Positions 12,611 through 25,082 of a stretch of DNA of 64,000 nucleotides are shown in pieces. The translations under genes were made by a program, and so were the position numbers. This DNA comes from Tachypleus tridentatus. Taxonomy: Eukaryota > Arthropoda > Merostomata > Xiphosura > Limulidae. The notes under the pieces were generated by a model. That model was not told the DNA's origin and searched no databases. It saw only the letters and a list, made by a program, of their open reading frames with translations. Location: assembly GCF_004210375.1 (NCBI RefSeq), contig NC_134834.1, forward strand, positions 146,229,009-146,293,008, given 5' to 3'. Positions within the stretch are counted from its first letter, which is position 1. Each line of letters begins with the position of its first letter.

Positions 12611-14261
12611 GTTTAAAATTAAAGACAGCTATACCTGATTTCTTTGTTTCGTTTGGACTATTTGTATTAGCCGTTCGTAATTATGAACTGATAAAATGGA
12701 AGAAAGGCATCCACCGGTATCTCTTGGGCTACCTTAATCGAATAGCAAGAATTGTCATCGCTCTTGTAACGTACGCATGCCTCCAAAATGCTTGACGCGA
12801 TTTATCAGCAACGGAACGCAAACTTCGTGTCCATAGCCTTGCACACTAACCAGTGAGTCACGCCCGGCAGGCACGTGGTTAAACAGTAACGTTCTTATTC
12901 TGTCTACTTAATCCAAGTGACAGATCAAACTCTATCCAATGAGTTTACGGAAATTTTCCATTTTTTTTCCCAAGACATATTAAAAAACGACATTCGTTAT
13001 GTTGAAATCAATGTTTCCAGAATCTGCTTCAGACTTTAAAAATGGCGTTGTTTGCTAATAATTCATTATTCCTAACAATGGAGTAATAAGTTGTTTTTAA
13101 AAAAGCATGCCCATTTGTTACACCCAGCTTTTTGTACCCCCCCCCCCCATGTTTCATTACTGGCACAGTTCTTTCTGGCATGACTTCATCTGAGTCACTG
13201 AAATTAAAATTCTTATGTAACCTCAAAGAAGTTACACGATCAGCCTTTCTCTCTCTCTTTCTCTGAAACACAATTCTGTTTTAGTATTTTGAGATGTTAA
13301 TAAGGGGGGGGGAGAAAGGATATGCTGGTCCACTGAAATATACTTAGGATAAGCAGGTCCGTACCGGTCGTACTCCTCTATCTTCAAGTACACTGCGGTT
13401 TTATTAGAAGACAAAAAAGGTGAACCAGTTTATCAAATGTTCTTGTAGAGAAGGCTGTTATATATGATGTATTGGAACACTGATTATCTTTATTTAGGAA
13501 GGAATTTCGATAAAACAGTAAGCGAATCCTTGTATTATCAGTATACTCGCTTGCGATGGAAAACGTGATGAACATGGTGTTAAATGTTTTTTGTAATTCT
13601 TACCAGAAATGTTAAATAAAGTGACAGCTGCTGGATTATACACATTAACATTTTATTTTTGGGGCCTGGCATGGCCACATGGTTTGTTTAGGGGAAGATC
13701 AACCGAAGTCAAACTGAAATCTAAAACAAAATTGACCAGCGGACAGACCCGGGTGATGACCAAAGGTATTGGTAATGCGTTGTGAAGATCTTATGCACAC
13801 TTTCCACAAAGAGGATCAAGAAAAATTGTTTAAACTAAAAAAAAAACAAACTATTCTAGATATTCTAATATTTTGAGGTTAAATAGTAGTCACTGACACA
13901 ATACTAGCAAGACTCTAGATTTCACTTCTGTTTCCTTGTTACTAATAGGATATCAATGGGGATCTTCAATCTTGATACTGAAAGTCAATGGTTGCATTTG
14001 GAATGTATGGAGAAAACACGTGCTAACATTTTGATGATTCAGATTAAAGAAGGAAAAATAATTATGTAAACCAGTGTCTGTTGTAAATACTTTTACAGAA
14101 CCTTCAAATATGAGAACATATCCGATCACAGTTCAACTTCAAACAAACAGGCTAGTTGGCTGAAGCTTTATAAAAACGCTGAAAAAAAAAAGATGTTCAA
14201 TTATAAGTAAATACTGTAATTCATCGTGGATTAACTATGTGATGCTGTTGTTGAATTTTGA

Positions 14262-14425
14262 GAAAAGCCATTCCAGAGCTGTGTGCGCGAGATGTCCTTA
14301 ATGGTGAAGTGAAAGACTAAAGGGAAGGCAGATAGTCAATACCATCTACTGGTAAATCGTTGCTACGCTAACTGATTAGTGGGACTTACGGTCACTTTGG
14401 GGCCATGGATGTGTTATAAGTTAGT
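14262..14425 (-). mobile_element. SINE-1 remnant, old
   Basis: Reverse body motifs (GAAAGACTAAAGGGAAGGCA, GATTAGTGGGACTTACGGTC) with the head lost. A younger plus-strand copy starts just after it. Confidence 0.5.
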
Positions 14426-14483
14426 AAGGGTCAAATATCACTAATTGATTAGAGGAGACAATGATTTAGCTTCCCTTAAGACA

Positions 14484-14755
14484 GGCCCGACATGGCCAGG
14501 TGGGTTAAGGCATTCGACTCGTAATCTGAGGGTCGCGGGTCCGAATCCCCGTCGCACCAAACATGTTCACCTTTTCAGCCGTGGGGGCATTATAATGTGA
14601 CGGTCTATCACACTATTCGTTGGTAAAAGAGTAGCCTAAGAGTGGGTGGTTATGACTAGCTGCCTTCCCTCTAGTCTTGCACTGCTAAATTAGGACGGCT
14701 AGCGCAGATAGCCCTCGTGTAGCTTTACGCGAAATTCAAAAACAAATCAAACCAA
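14484..14755 (+). mobile_element. SINE-1 copy, full length
   Basis: Head GGCCCGACATGGCCAGGTGG and GGGTCCGAATCCCC, complete body and CAAA-rich tail. Confidence 0.92.
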
Positions 14756-15407
14756 ACATTTATCATTTCAAATTTCCACAAACAAACAATGTTATTTTCT
14801 AATTAGCTGATAATTCTTCAAAAATATCCGACGAATGTATTACCGTGTGTTTGGCTTACTTTTCATATGTTTCGGGTTGGTTGGTGGGGGGTGGAACTGT
14901 ATGTCTATGGTATAAATGCATAGATGATGGGTGAGATTCTATAGGACCTTTAATGTTAGCAAACGTTTTTAGTTGAACAACTACACCCCCTATACGTGTC
15001 TCGATGTTTCGTACTTGTTATTACTTTAAGTGCTGCAAAGTTATAACTCACCACCTCTCTCACACAGACACACGATTGTTTTAAAATGGTGCAAAAACAT
15101 GTCTTTAAATTGTTTGTTTATAGTTAACCAGAAAGGTACATCATATAAAGGCAAGGAATGCTACAGTCAAGGACAGTTTTACTGTCTTCCCCCATCGATA
15201 TCTGGCATTATAATTATTTTTCTCATAATTTAATTTCTATTTTATTTTATATTTTTTTTATATTTTTTGTAACGACAGCTTTCTCATTTCTGGTTGTAGA
15301 CGACGTAATGTGGTAAAGATGTGGGACGGTCTGGGCTAAAGCACTCACGTCTGATCTCTCTCTTTTTTCTTTTATTCTTTGAGGTTTGTGAAATTGATGT
15401 TATACTG

Positions 15408-15550
15408 ATTTGTTTGTTTTGGTTTGTTTTTGAATTTTCGCACAAAGCTACTCGAGGGCTATCTGTTCTAGTCGTCCCTAATTTAGCAGTGTAAGACTAG
15501 AGGGAAGGCGAGAATGTTTAGTGTGACGGGGATTCGGATCCGCGACCCTA
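15408..15550 (-). mobile_element. SINE-1 copy with internal deletion
   Basis: The two ends are present, but the body between AGGGAAGGC and GCGAGAATGTTTAG is missing. The junction lies at a short shared GGCGAG-like string. Confidence 0.8.
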
Positions 15551-16772
15551 ATAAAAATATCAGCAAAAGCAGGATTGTATTTGTAACCTATAACAAAATG
15601 TTACTTTTATAACAGCTGTATTCAGGAAATTGTAAAACCTTTCAAAAATCTGGATGAAATTTACGGGTATGATACGTGCTTAGCGATCATGTATTTTTAT
15701 AATGGTCCTATAATAACGAATAACTATGACAATGAACTCGTCACATTTTATTGGCTAAAATTTTCCTTACGTATCTTCGAAACTCAACGATTTATTGAGA
15801 TTAAGAACTTCGATTATAGTTTTGGTTCTAAGTTTTTACCTAGACTTTGTCTCTTAGATACGACAATTAAGTTTTTATTTTACCTCAGTTTACGCTCATC
15901 GTGACAGGCTAGTATCGAATTACTATTTTTAAATGAATATTACAATGTTATCAGACACTTAAAAGCATTGATCACAGAAAGCCCAATAAACAAGATGATA
16001 GCACTTGGATAACGAGTGAGTTCTGGCTTTTGCATTTTTCGAAACAATAACCCACGTGCCACACTCGTTCCATACCAGGAACTGAACTAATAAAGTCAGG
16101 TGAAGTTTAATTTAGTTTCCCTGTCCAATATTAATTTTCATAGCAGTGTTTTCGGTTCTCTTCCAACGATAATCTATACAACCGAGCATTCTGACATTCC
16201 ACGTGTTTTATGCCGCTCGCGTATCCGATGTTATGCTATTAATATGAGGATCCTTACTTGCATAATCAATACAAATTAAATATCGAAACCCAATACAATT
16301 AACATACGAACTGAGCACTACACGAAAACTCATCACATTAGTGTTTCACACGCACAAACAGTGTCTTCCTTTTGGAACAGGGTTTGTACCAGGAGCAGTC
16401 GGTTTCTCATGCCGTAAAGAGAGAAATTGTAACATGGGAAATGGAATAAAATAATTGTATAGTTTCGGTTGTGAATCATGACAACTGACTGGGCCAGTTA
16501 TAACTTGATTGAAAATAAAAATGTTTATGTTTCTTTGTAATCATGTTGTGTGTGTGTGTACATATATGTCACATAACGAAAATGAATTTCTGTGTGTAAT
16601 ATTTCTAATCGATAAACAGTGAAATATGTGTGTGTGTCCATACTTTGATTAAACTTGTGACAAACTTTCAGGGTTTTGTAGCTTTTCCACGAACTAATAC
16701 TACGTTAAATACTTTGATTGTGTAAGAGTAACGTTCGATCTCTAATAGCTTTTTGCTTATTTAATCCTAGAG

Positions 16773-17037
16773 GGTCCGGCATAGCCAGGTAGTTAAAGGC
16801 GCTTGACTCATAATTTGAGGGTCGTGGGTTCGAATCTCCATCACACCAAACACGTTCACCCTTTCAGCCATGGGGGCGTTATAATGGGACGGTCAATCCC
16901 ACTATTCATTGGTAGCCCAAGAGTTGGCGGTGGGTAGTGATGACTAGCTGCCCTCTCTCTAGTCTTACAACTCTATATTAGGGACGGCTAGCGTAGATAG
17001 TCCTCGTGTATCTTTGCGCGAAATTCCAAAATCAAAC
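16773..17037 (+). mobile_element. SINE-1 copy, near full length
   Basis: Head GGTCCGGCATAGCCAGGTAG, box B GGGTTCGAATC, and a body with about 10 bases missing near GGTAGCCCAAGAG. Confidence 0.9.
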
Positions 17038-17769
17038 ACACAATTATAGAGTGTTGGGTAAGACAGCTACCAAATATTACTTGTGACATGCGTTTATATA
17101 TGGATATTAAAGTAAACTCTACTGGTAATATCGACGAATATTTTATATGTGAACGAGTAAATATTGTTATGTTATAATGGAGTTAAATATAAATATGTAG
17201 ATTACATTCACTGTTGAAATATAATATTTCACACTTTAATGAACCTGTTTGACAGTGTCACTTATTTATGAGAAGTTAAACCTATGTTAGTAGAATAACG
17301 GATAATATTGTTATCGAAAATTAATTCTAGAAGCCTAGTTCTTCGTCTGTGCAAATAAACGACTGTCGTAATCTTTATTTTACGAGAAGTGAAACAACAG
17401 TCACCATTATTTAAGAATACTATTCTACAAATGTATAGTTTACCGTAAGACCGGTTGTATATATATATATATATATTTATATAGTGGTACTGTCTGTTGT
17501 ATGTTCATATTTCGCGGGGTGTAGATAGACCATCACCAGAATTGGTACAGAGGTTCATCAGGGCCATACTGGGGTGCGTACAAATTTTTAGTTTTGCTAT
17601 TTTTATTTTTTCCGTTTTCATTCCACTAATTCGCCCCCTGTTGATGGATCTTAACCAATTTTACATGAAGGTTTATGCATATAAACATGTAGATTTGCGG
17701 TTTCACATTTTCTGTTTTGTAGTTTTTGTGGGCGTTTTTTTGTTTTTTTTATACAATTGCACACAAGAG

Positions 17770-18057
17770 TTTGTTTGTTTGTTTGTTTTTTTTTGAATTT
17801 CGCACAAAGCTACACGAGGGCTATCTGTGCTAGCCGTCCCTAATTTAGCAGTGTAAGACTAGAGGGAAGGCAGCTAGTCATCACCACCCACGGCCAACTC
17901 TTGGGCTACTCTTTTACCAACGAATAGTGGGATTGACCGTCACATTATAACGCCCCCACGGCTGAAAGGGCGAGCATGTTTGGCGCAACAGGGATGCAAA
18001 CCCGCGACCCTCGGATTACGAGTAGCACGCCTTAACACGCTTGATCATGCCGGGCCC
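17770..18057 (-). mobile_element. SINE-1 copy, full length
   Basis: Reverse copy from a (TTTG)n tail to ATGCCGGGCCC; the head has TTAACACGC, the GCGCGTTAAGG subfamily. Flanked by imperfect repeats GCACACAAG and GCACATAAG. Confidence 0.9.
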
Positions 18058-18622
18058 GCACATAAGGGCAACTTTTCATGTCATTAATCATGAATTCCCA
18101 TAACTTCTGATCCAGGGACGGGTTATTCCGACTGCTATATTAAATAATTTGTTGGTTTTTATTTCATCAGGGGTGAAATTGAAAAGAGGATATTTGACTA
18201 TATAGAGGCCTAATACATCATTATATTTGGGCGTACTCTCTGCTGGACTGCACTTTTACCTATTCAAGGCTTAACAGTAGAGATTCTCTTTTTCAATTTC
18301 ACTTCTGGTGGAAAAGAAGACAAATTTTTAACATACATGTACAATCATTAAACAGTTGTTCCACTGTATAATATTAAATAATGAATTCCATGAAATGTCA
18401 TAACATTATTCACATAATTGAATTAGTTTATTCTATGGTGAAATAAACGGCTTCAAAAACCCATAAATATGATAAGAACAATTATTGTTACAAAGTTTAT
18501 CTGTAAATCTATTGTTTATTGTCATTATGTAATAATGTAACTTATCCAGAAGTGATGGCTGCCCATTTTCTGACATGAAATTTACAGATATTTAGAATTC
18601 AGAATAGGTAAAGCAACAGTTG

Positions 18623-18900
18623 TTGTTTGTTTGTTTTTGAATTTCGCGCAAAGATACATGAAGGCTATCTGCTCTAGCAGTCCCTAATTTAGCAGTGTAA
18701 GACTAAAGGGAAGGCATCTAGTCATCACCACACACCGCCAACTCTTAGGCTACTCTTTTACCAACGAATAGTGGGATTGACCGTATTATTATGATGCCCT
18801 CTCGGCTGAAAGGGCGAGCATGTTTGGTGCAACGGGGATTGGAACCCGCGACCCTCGGATTACGACTCGAACTCCTTAACCCACCTGGCCAAGCTGGGCC
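18623..18900 (-). mobile_element. SINE-1 copy, full length
   Basis: Reverse copy from a (GTTT)n tail to GGCCAAGCTGGGCC. Confidence 0.9.
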
Positions 18901-19189
18901 GCAATTTTGAAACTAAATTACAACTTAACTCAGTGTTAGGCTATTTGTAATACCTGACAGTTTTATAATTATCGTTTTGGTTTCCAGTGGTTTTCTGTCA
19001 TTTTTATGCTACCGATTAATATTGCATAAAAGCCTAAACGTTTTAAGTTTGGTGCCCAGAATATTGAACCACGTCTAGCATTGTTTAAAATTCCAGATGT
19101 TTATCGTCTGATACCGAGTTTAGTTGAAAAATAATATGTATTGTATAAAAACTCAGATCTTATGAGTCTTATGGTCATTATGTTAATTT

Positions 19190-19501
19190 AAAGGCACATT
19201 TGCACGATTATGAAGAGAAAATGACATGTATACTATTCACTAAGCCTAATGTTATATTATAGTTTAATTTACGTGTTTTAAAATTGCTACCTACGAGAGG
19301 GTGAATTATAGTGTTCGTTTTTTCTAAACCTACTGTTATATTATAATGTAAAGTCTGTGTATTTTAAGGTTTCTACCTACGAAAAGGTAAGTTACAGTGT
19401 TCTTCTTTACAAACCTACTGTTATATTATAATGTAACGTCTACGTGTTAACACTCCTACGAAAAGACGTTTCTAGTCCTGATTTCTCCAAGCCCGTTCCC
19501 C

Positions 19502-19536
<35 letters not shown>

Positions 19537-19850
19537 TGGGAATCTCGTTAATCCATTCATTAATGGATTTAAATGGCAATTTCATTTAAATACAAAATTA
19601 TTAGCCTAATATTAATAACCTTTCAAGTTGCTCTGGGGCCTATTAGGCTCCACTTTTCGTAGGAGTGTTAAAGATGCTACCTACGAGAGGGAGAATTATA
19701 ATGTGTGCGCTTTCCTAAACCTAGTGTTATAATGCAAAGTCTGAGGTTTTGTTTTTTAAAGTTTGCTACTTTAAAAGATGGTGAGTTATAGTGACCATTT
19801 CGTTAAATCTACTATTATATATTGTCAAGGTCTAGACATCCAAGTTTAGT
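19190..19850. repeat. ~87-bp tandem repeat interrupted by a MITE
   Basis: Units begin near 19239, 19325, 19412, 19713 and 19805 with CTAAACCTACTGTTATATTA-type sequence; the MITE at 19451-19667 splits the third from the fourth. Confidence 0.8.
19451..19667. mobile_element. TTAA-flanked MITE (piggyBac-type target site)
   Basis: A 217-bp non-coding element with perfect 15-bp inverted ends (CACTCCTACGAAAAG) and a TTAA duplication (19447-19450 and 19668-19671). TTAA target sites are the mark of piggyBac-type transposases. It split one unit of an ~87-bp tandem repeat. Confidence 0.75.
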
Positions 19851-20362
19851 TTCAAGGTTACAGAGTCTTCTTCCCTACATCTACTTCAAGAATATTTTAC
19901 ATCATTGAAACATCCTTATGATTATTCCCTTGTCTCTGTATTATCAGTTGGTAGTTGTCAGGTAAGAATCCCTCCACTAATAACAGCGTAGCCTAATTCA
20001 AGACAACACGTGTCATTTTTCACATTTTAAACGTAAACCATGCTATTCGTAGATACATATTCAAGTTTATTAGTTATTTCTGAAAATTCTATACAATTGA
20101 GACATTTTAACTCGATGGTAATCTCTGTTTGAAGAAAGTGCCGTTTCGGTTACAGGCGTACTTTTTTTCGTAATAGTAACAAACTGTCAAAGTAATATAT
20201 TTTTTGTGTTATGATACCGTAGAGACATACGATTTTTAGGTGACTTAGTATTAACTTATATATCCTTTCTGTATTTTGGGTTCACTTGTTAAACGTAATC
20301 ACCTGTGTAGAGAATTTACGTTGCGGTCACTTTATATCTTATGCTTTCTTTTTGACGATTTA

Positions 20363-20482
20363 TTTTTTCTTTATAGTTAAGCGCAAAGCTAAACAATGGC
20401 CTGTTTGAACTCTACCGCGGGTATCGAAACCCGGTTTTTAGCGTTATAAGTCCGCAGACATACCGCTGTGCCACTGGAGGAG
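20363..20482 (-). mobile_element. SINE-2 copy
   Basis: Reverse copy with GGTATCGAAACCCGGTTTTT and ATACCGCTGTGCCACTGG. Confidence 0.75.
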
Positions 20483-21151
20483 TTGATGAGTTAATCGCAC
20501 CTGTTTTTTTTTTTTTCTACATAATTGTTAAATCTTCTTTCAAAAGCTAGGGGAACGATTATGAAATACGTACGTACAAAACTCGTACATGAACTGAAAT
20601 GAGAGTTCGATAACTAATACACTTATTTTATCTCACTTCTAATTGTTACCGCTACTCTAAGTCGATAATTATATGTCATTATATTGTTATGCGGTTAGCG
20701 GTATGGAGAGGAAACCCAACTGTTCAATATAACGAAATAATAATGGGCGTGAATAATAATAAATAGTGCTGTGCGGATTGAATATAATGTCGGATTCTCT
20801 TGAAAAACTATTGGTTTCTGTGTTGTTCTTTCATAAGTATACAAAAGAATGTCATTCAAAAAGCACCAGTACAATTTCCATTTTTGGAAGAGTTGTCATT
20901 ATTACGAAAAGATTTAATCGGTTAAGTGTTTCACACAAATTATTCAAAATAAGAAACTGCAGAAATAAGCACCTAACAAAACACTGTGTTGAATACGTGT
21001 GGCGAGAACAACAATACCTTGGGTTCTGCTGTTGTTGGAATGTTGCGAAGCTTCGATATAATTACTTATCTTATTACAGTCCGTGTAATTAGTTACGCAA
21101 TTTTCATTTAACCAAATTGGAAATCTTTATGTAATCATCTAAGTTTTAGTT

Positions 21152-21233
21152 CAACACATGGTTATTCTAATATTAAAACTAGTCACGTGATCAACACATG
21201 GTTATTTTGATGTTAAAACTAGTCACGTGACTC
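21152..21233. repeat. 41-bp direct duplication
   Basis: Two copies of ATCAACACATGGTTATT...ACTAGTCACGTGA side by side. Confidence 0.8.
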
Positions 21234-21644
21234 ACACCTTTTGATAAGAACTTACATTTTTCGTTCGATAGAAGTCAAATATTAATTCAATCTATTTCAC
21301 AACGATATTAAAGTAAATTTTACTCAGGTTTTTTACACGTATATTGTCGTCAGTTTGGAAACTTGAAAAAGTTTTAATTTGAATAACCGATTTGAAAGTT
21401 GGATAGATTTTCCATATCGTACCTGAAATATCTTATGAAATTAGTTCGTCTGATATCTGTAATTTTAACCTCAATGAAAATCTATGCGAACTAGGTTAGG
21501 GACATTCAAAATTTATACACAGCCATCTTTAATTTAGAACTGTGTGAACGTTGTGATATGAACATCAGAATCAGAAAAAAACTTCACCGAACAAAGTTAA
21601 AATTACTTGAAGTTTTGCACTACTGTCTGTTATGGCTACTATTG

Positions 21645-21768
21645 TTCGAATGGGTTGACCATCACATTTTATAATATCCCCCGCTCCAAAGTTGAAAGTG
21701 ATGACCGTGGTTATCAACATACCACGGATCGAACCTTTGAGAGCATGATATTTAACCTGGCATACTAA
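21645..21768 (-). mobile_element. SINE-1 remnant
   Basis: Worn reverse match (GGGTTGACCATCACATTTTA, GGATCGAACCTTTGAG). Confidence 0.45.
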
Positions 21769-21914
21769 TTACTAACTCCATATTTAGTTTATCCTACCAA
21801 AATATAACTTTGTTTACAGAAATCGTAGAAATAAGTACAAATTAAGACTTCGTAATCGTTAAACATACAGTAGAAATTGTATTTACTCATTTCGAACATA
21901 GCTATAATGTTAAA

Positions 21915-22130
21915 TTTTGGGCAAACCTAGCACAATTTTGAAGTGTTAAACTAGAGGGACAGCAATTAACCAATTCGTGGACTACTATAACAGAATAGAG
22001 AGAATCGACCGTTACTTTTATATTGTACTAGTGGCTTCAAATTGCTGAGCGCATTTTACTTTATTATTTTCGTGGTAACAGGTTGTTAACCACGGAAAAC
22101 CGGATGCATAGTTAAGCGTGAGAACCACGG
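21915..22130 (-). mobile_element. SINE-1 remnant
   Basis: Worn reverse match (GTGTTAAACTAGAGGGACAG, GAGAATCGACCGTTAC). Confidence 0.45.
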
Positions 22131-22612
22131 GACCATATTAGAATCCGTTTCGAACGAAAATACGTTTGACTTCTTTCAGACGCTCCAGCATTCTGTTTAT
22201 CCACGCATAAGTTGTCGACTCTAAAATGTTTGAGTTTGATTTCTTTCTATAAGCAAGGAAAACAAGAGAGAGGTTTAAGATACAGATTAATGGATCAAAT
22301 ACAGATTAACGTATCAAGACACAGTATTTTATTTCACCCACCATCATGCCCCAAGTTAAACAAAAAAACAAAACGCGGCATGGCTAACTAGTGAATCAAA
22401 ATTTGCTGCAAAATGCACATCAGTTCTCTAAGTGTGATTAACCACTTTGGTTACAAACTTAGATGTTATTCCTTTTAGTGTCACACTTAATCTTTTTTGT
22501 TTTTGCTGCATCTCTTTTTTACATCCAAAGTATTTTTACTAGATTTCTGTAACCTTAATTATTGATGGAAAGTGAATGTATTTTAAAATAATTAAAATGT
22601 TTAACAGTTTTA

Positions 22613-22883
22613 GTTTGTTTCAAATTTTGCGAAAAGCTGCACGACGGCTATCTGCGCTAGTCGTCTCTAATTTTGCAGTGTAAGATTAGGTGGAAGGCAG
22701 CTAGTCATCACCACCCACAGCAAACTCTTGGGCTACTCTTTTATCAACGAATAGTTGGACTGACCGTAACTTTTTAACACCCCCACGGCTAAAAGGGCGA
22801 ACATGTTTAGTGTTACGGGGATTCAAGCCCACGACCCTCAGATTACGAGTCGAGTGCCTTAACCACCTGGCCATGTCGGGGCC
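22613..22883 (-). mobile_element. SINE-1 copy, full length
   Basis: Reverse copy from GTTTGTTT to CTGGCCATGTCGGGGCC with all body motifs. Confidence 0.9.
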
Positions 22884-23611
22884 ATTTAGTTTTGGTATAG
22901 CAATACTTGGATAAATACTATACACATCTACTAGTGCCTTTTTTTTTTGGTTAATTTGGATTTTCGTAATAGTTGAAAAATCCCTTTTTATATTACATTT
23001 TATTTCAGTTTAAACTGATAAACCAATATAAAAAAAACTCTGTGTGTATTATAAGGCAGATTAGATAAGTGTTCAAATTCAGTGAGATTTGTCAACACCT
23101 TTTCAGTTTTCAGCGAGGAAAATTCATTGAACATTACTAATATTAACCACTGGATTAACACTAGTCACTATACGTAGTTTGTTGCCCTATATGGTAGTTG
23201 AAAGTTCTAGCCCCTTGTCAGTTAACTATATTAATTTCATCCAGATTATGATTACAGTCACCAGTTTGCACCTTCTCTTTACACGTGTTTGTTCAACTCG
23301 CTCAAGAACTTTTCCTCTATCGGTAAGTCCTTAAATACGTCCCTCGCCTAAACTAGGGTTAATTAACGAACTTCAAAACATGCAATAATTCAAATTATCA
23401 AATGAAGTTAACCCGAAAGAAATTATGGTTTTATTGAATTAATTCCACATTTTATAGTTGTGTATATCTCAACTTTTCTTTGCCCTATTCCTATTTGCCT
23501 ACTAAAGTAGAGAGCATGACTGTTATAAATTATTCAGAATCTACCAGATTAATTTCTTTTAATAAAACGACGCGAGTTTTAATCCAAGAGGAACTGGATA
23601 TCAGCCGCTAC

Positions 23612-23821
23612 CCCCGTTGCACCAAATATGTTCGCCTTTTCAGCCGTGGAGGCATTATGATGTGACGGTCAGTCCCACTATTCGTTGGTAAAAGAGTAGC
23701 CTAAGAGTGGGTGGTTATGACTAGCTGCCTTCCCGCTAGTCTTACACTGCTAAAGTAGCGACGGCTAGCGCAGATAGCCCCCGTGTAGCTTTGCGCGAAA
23801 TTCAAAAACAAACAAACAAAT
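23612..23821 (+). mobile_element. SINE-1 copy, 5'-truncated at insertion
   Basis: Begins at CCCCGTTGCACCAAA, so most of the tRNA head is absent. It is flanked by a perfect 11-bp target duplication TCAGCCGCTAC (23601-23611 and 23822-23832), which shows it was already truncated when it inserted. Confidence 0.92.
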
Positions 23822-23999
23822 TCAGCCGCTACATTAAGTTTTCTCACTTCCCTATTCTAAGCTATATGTACCACACGTATTTGTTGTTCCTTTTTTATTG
23901 TAGAGGTAAATAACAATTCTGATTAATTTATATTTAAGTAACTGACAAATGTTTTATAATTTATTAACTGTAAAATATGTCTACTCTGGTAATCTGTAA

Positions 24000-24630
24000 T
24001 AAATATATTATTCATGCAAAGCCCATTCTTATTATCCATACAAATGTCCATTCAGATGATATATATAAAACCCACTCATCCAGATAAAAGTAGATTCAAA
24101 CAACTGATATAAAACCCTTAATTAAAGTAAAGTACAAAACAACATTTCGACCTTCTTAAGTCATCTTTAGGCTGACAAAAAACAATTTGTCAACCTGAGA
24201 ATGACCTTAGAAGGTCGAAATGTTGTTCTGTACTTTAATTAAAGTTTCAATACCCATACCAGCCGTCTCGAGAATATATTTTTACTTCAAGTGGGTTTTC
24301 GTCATCATGATATAAAACCCACTCATATGATCCAGATAATAGTCCTTTTTATTTAGCTTATATCAAGTCCACTCGTACTATCCAGATAAAAATCCATTCA
24401 CATAGCTTATATAAAGCACACTTAATAATATTCAGGTAAAATAGTCCATTAATAAAACTTAGGTAAATCCCACTCGTGTGATCAAGATAAGAGTCCATTC
24501 ACATAATGTATATAAATCTCACTCATATTTTCCAACTAGAGTCCATTCAGCAAACATATAAAGGTGAGTCAGATAATCTAGATAAGTCCATTCACGTAAA
24601 CCACATAATAGCGAGTCAGATAGTCCAGAA
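24000..24630. repeat. ~55-bp degenerate tandem array
   Basis: Repeated CCACTCATATGATCCAGATAA-like and GTCCATTCACATA units, interrupted by the foldback element at 24118-24304. It lies just past the 3' end of gene A. Confidence 0.7.
24118..24248. repeat. Foldback (inverted) repeat with GAAGGTCGAAATGTTGTT arms
   Basis: Two ~60-bp arms (24118-24178 and 24187-24248) are near-perfect reverse complements around a short AT spacer. The right arm reads ACCTTAGAAGGTCGAAATG and runs on into a shared tail (CCCATACCAGCCGTCT) to about 24304. It lies inside a degenerate ~55-bp tandem array. Confidence 0.7.
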
Positions 24631-24759
24631 ATAGTCTGTAAGTTGGAGAATTTTGAAGGTAAGTGGAAAAGACATTACTTGAATGTTTTATACAGCCAAC
24701 ATTTAGGAAATTACGCAGGCAACATTCAGTGAAATGAATTAAGTTTGCATTAAAATCTA

Positions 24760-24774
24760 TTTATTTCATTTATT
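24760..24774 (-). terminator. Candidate polyadenylation signals of gene A
   Basis: Two overlapping-range AATAAA hexamers on the minus strand (24760-24765 and 24769-24774) lie about 190 bp beyond the stop codon. Such hexamers are common in AT-rich DNA, so this is only a candidate. Confidence 0.35.
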
Positions 24775-24959
24775 AATGAGACTAAAACTTTATACGTGAC
24801 AACAGATATAATAAAATTTTTTACATCATTTCTTAACGTTTCACAAGGGTTATCAAACTTTATCATAAAAACATGTGATTTTAATTTTCATTTTTTATCC
24901 TTGAAAGTGTTAAATCAGATCAGTTACGTTGATTCTCAGCAGCGAACTGTGAATACATT

Positions 24960-25082
24960 TTAATACCTAATTCCTTTTATCTTAAAATCATCACTATACA
25001 ATGTTAATCCGGCTTCTTTTTTAACATTTTGCAGTGCCATCTGTTTTCTTTTTGTTCCTTTCGATGTGCACTGACACGGATC
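24960..25082 (-). CDS. Gene A exon 16: C-terminal tail and stop
   Basis: 123 bp with the stop codon TAA. Reads DPCQCTSKGTKRKQMALQNV and ends DDFKIKGIRY. It continues in frame from exon 15 after acceptor TTTTCAG. The 57-residue cytoplasmic tail is short and basic; no PDZ-type ending is obvious. Confidence 0.85.
   Translation of the reverse strand, partial: DPCQCTSKGTKRKQMALQNVKKEAGLTLYSDDFKIKGIRY

Larger units (their letters stand above)
9286..24959. other. Intergenic region between genes B and A
   Basis: 15.7 kb without a supportable gene. It holds about a dozen SINE-1 copies, one SINE-2, the 87-bp array with its MITE, the 55-bp array with its foldback and a few short repeats. The 160-residue frame at 11166-11648 overlaps a SINE remnant and lacks recognisable domains. 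12850-13660 and 20490-21640 show nothing specific. Confidence 0.75.

Noticed and set aside
22701-22925. Recurring ~70-residue open frames with GKRVAQELAVGGDD
   Set aside because: This peptide is simply one frame of the SINE-1 body and appears wherever a fresh copy lies; it is not a protein family.
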